Origin: Bacteroidota bacterium
Lineage (GTDB): Bacteria; Bacteroidota; Bacteroidia; B-17B0; Aurantibacillaceae
Direction: 5' to 3'
Length of the DNA: 64,000 nucleotides
Assembly: GCA_013298715.1 (NCBI GenBank)
Contig: JAAFIQ010000001.1
Span: 434,001-498,000 of the forward strand
Position 1 is the first letter of the stretch. Each line of letters begins with the position of its first letter. The position numbers and the translations under genes are program-made. The notes beneath the pieces are model-generated. The model made no database searches. It was not told the DNA's origin and saw only the letters and a list, made by a program, of their open reading frames with translations. Positions 62,722 to 64,000 of the stretch are shown in pieces.

Positions 62722-64000
62722 TTAAAAATCAACCTTCACATAAAATAATGGTAAAAAACCTAATTGATAATTTCTGGTGAATGGGTCAGCGCTTATGTTT
62801 GCAGGGTCTGGTGAATAACTTAAGGCTAAGATATTTTTGGTGTTTAAAATATTAACCAAATCTAAGGCCAACTCTGTCCCAACTTTTTTGCCATTTATTT
62901 TAAAGGATAATCTAAAATCTAATCTGTTATATGCAGGAAATTGTAAAGTGTTTACTTTATCATCTTGCGCAACAATATCCATAACAGCATTGCTAGCAGC
63001 AATATTTACAGGGGAATAACGCCTGCCACCACCATACGTTGCTTTTAAACCAAAACTTAGCGAATTTCTTTTTGCCTTTCCAACATTGTATTCTAAGCCA
63101 CCTAAGGCGTTTATAATATAGTTCCCATTGAAGTCTGTATTGGCCGTAATACCATTGCTACCTGTATATTTACTTTCAAACAAGCTGGCACTCATCATGT
63201 AAAAATAATGGTTGTGATATAATTTCTCTAATGTTAGCTCAACTCCATAATTATAACCCGTGCCCGTATTTTGCATATTGTAAATAGGGAAAAACCGATT
63301 GAATGTTGCACCCCTGTTTAAGGCACTAACGCTTGATTTTACAGCATATACAGGCACATTCCACAAATATTGATAGTACAGCTCTGTTTTTATTTTTAAA
63401 TAGTTTGTGGCAAAAAAATCATATCCAAAAACTAGGTGTTGACTTTTTGTAAAACCTAAATCTTTGTTCGCCAATTGTTTTTCTGTATTTGGAAATAAAA
63501 AATTATTTTTTACGATGCTATCAGGTATGGCAAAATACAAATATGTTTGTTGCATTTGGCTGTGTAAACCGTAAGATAGGCTTAATAATTGATTGCGCTT
63601 TAATTGATAGCGGAAACTTGCTCTCGGTTCAACGGCATATTTATTATTGAGCGATAAAAACTGACTAAATAAGCCACCATTAAAACTTAATTGTTCGTTA
63701 AATTTATGTACGTAAGAAAAGTAGGGTTGCAACAAGTAAAAATTAGTTTTTGTAAGAATTCTGTTTTTAAACGGTTTGGACTCAATGCTCGCTGTAACTG
63801 TATCGTAAAGAGAATTTATTTTTATATAATCATCAAAGTCCGCATCAATTCTATTTAAAAATGCACCTGCTTTAAAACTATTTTTAGGATTTATTTTGCT
63901 TTTAATGTACCAACTTAATGTGCTTTTTGTTTCAATAAATTTGTAGTCTAAAATTTTTGGAAGCGTATCTTTTGGTACAAAATCTTTATTACGCAAAACT
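62722..64000 (-). CDS. TonB-dependent receptor, C-terminal part (5' end outside window)
   Basis: The frame is open through base 64000, so the N-terminal signal, regulatory and plug domains are not seen; about 425 residues of the barrel are visible. The pattern of alternating strands with aromatic girdles (for example FLQPYFSYVHKFNEQLSFNG, SFRYQLKRNQLLSLSYGLHS) and the terminal FLPLFYVKVDF, ending in Phe, is that of an outer-membrane barrel of the TonB-dependent or carboxypeptidase-regulatory-like receptor group. Substrate unknown. It precedes the GH43-like lipoprotein on the same strand. Confidence 0.8.
   Translation of the reverse strand, partial: VLRNKDFVPKDTLPKILDYKFIETKSTLSWYIKSKINPKNSFKAGAFLNRIDADFDDYIKINSLYDTVTASIESKPFKNRILTKTNFYLLQPYFSYVHKFNEQLSFNGGLFSQFLSLNNKYAVEPRASFRYQLKRNQLLSLSYGLHSQMQQTYLYFAIPDSIVKNNFLFPNTEKQLANKDLGFTKSQHLVFGYDFFATNYLKIKTELYYQYLWNVPVYAVKSSVSALNRGATFNRFFPIYNMQNTGTGYNYGVELTLEKLYHNHYFYMMSASLFESKYTGSNGITANTDFNGNYIINALGGLEYNVGKAKRNSLSFGLKATYGGGRRYSPVNIAASNAVMDIVAQDDKVNTLQFPAYNRLDFRLSFKINGKKVGTELALDLVNILNTKNILALSYSPDPANISADPFTRNYQLGFLPLFYVKVDF

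Noticed and set aside
1-64000. Prophage, restriction-modification, toxin-antitoxin or other defence island
   Set aside because: No integrase, phage structural gene, methylase/endonuclease pair, toxin-antitoxin pair or Cas protein is recognisable. The window is ordinary chromosome with envelope and housekeeping genes.

Overview
The window is AT-rich chromosomal DNA from a member of the Bacteroidota. The support is threefold. Several large secreted proteins end in type IX secretion system (T9SS) type A sorting domains. TonB-dependent receptors, glycine-rich and SprB-like surface proteins and many Bacteroidota-type lipoproteins are present. The Bacteroidota -7 promoter box TAnnTTTG recurs in front of genes, usually without a Shine-Dalgarno sequence. 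I cannot place it below phylum or class level. I see no tRNA, rRNA, CRISPR array, prophage or complete insertion sequence. Both window ends cut a gene (a methyltransferase on the left, a TonB-dependent receptor on the right).

Layout. 1-3862: methyltransferase, ZIP metal transporter and PriA in one tight operon. 3866-7644: an envelope-polysaccharide group (N-acetyl sugar amidotransferase, polytopic membrane protein, glycosyltransferase). 7704-12278: an ABC ATPase and an ABC permease fused to an M1 aminopeptidase. 12279-12633: a hairpin-rich intergenic block. 12634-14416: a polysaccharide-type ABC permease and two small lipoproteins. 14569-20227: two T9SS cargo proteins, one of them a PNGase F-like amidase whose domain is interrupted by a LamG module. 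20308-24165: a histidine kinase co-transcribed with an iron-siderophore/cobalamin-type ABC importer. 24210-28616: SET protein, Pth, SpoIIE phosphatase, ECF sigma with cupin anti-sigma, DUF1571 protein. 28679-34925: KdsB, a long QueA-type enzyme, a small inverted-repeat element, Dxr, and a TPP riboswitch controlling a TonB-dependent receptor. 34952-38960: AraC regulator, SRPBCC membrane protein, GNAT, DoxX-thioredoxin fusion and a 2H phosphoesterase. 39018-43994: an envelope operon (sugar nucleotidyltransferase, TPR lipoprotein, DUF4292 lipoprotein, EnvC-like protein). 44037-44914: a lipoprotein gene with a frameshift at a poly(A) run. 45014-51425: GlmS, a second copy of the repeat, a T9SS repeat protein and RecA. 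51682-57057: two paralogous mini-lipoproteins, an ECF sigma with an anti-sigma/HtrA-like protease fusion, a HhH protein, an amino-acid permease and a small membrane protein. 57162-64000: M43 metalloprotease with adhesin repeats, a GH43-like propeller lipoprotein and a partial TonB receptor.

The overall theme is envelope and surface biology: sugar activation (GlmS, KdsB, nucleotidyltransferase), polysaccharide building and export, outer-membrane uptake, and T9SS-secreted hydrolases and adhesins, interleaved with housekeeping genes. The observations I rate highest are the LamG-split PNGase F-like enzyme, the anti-sigma/protease fusion next to its sigma factor, the inverted-repeat element present in two opposite copies, the poly(A) frameshift in a lipoprotein gene, and evidence for leaderless transcripts and non-canonical ATT/ATA starts that change several gene starts.
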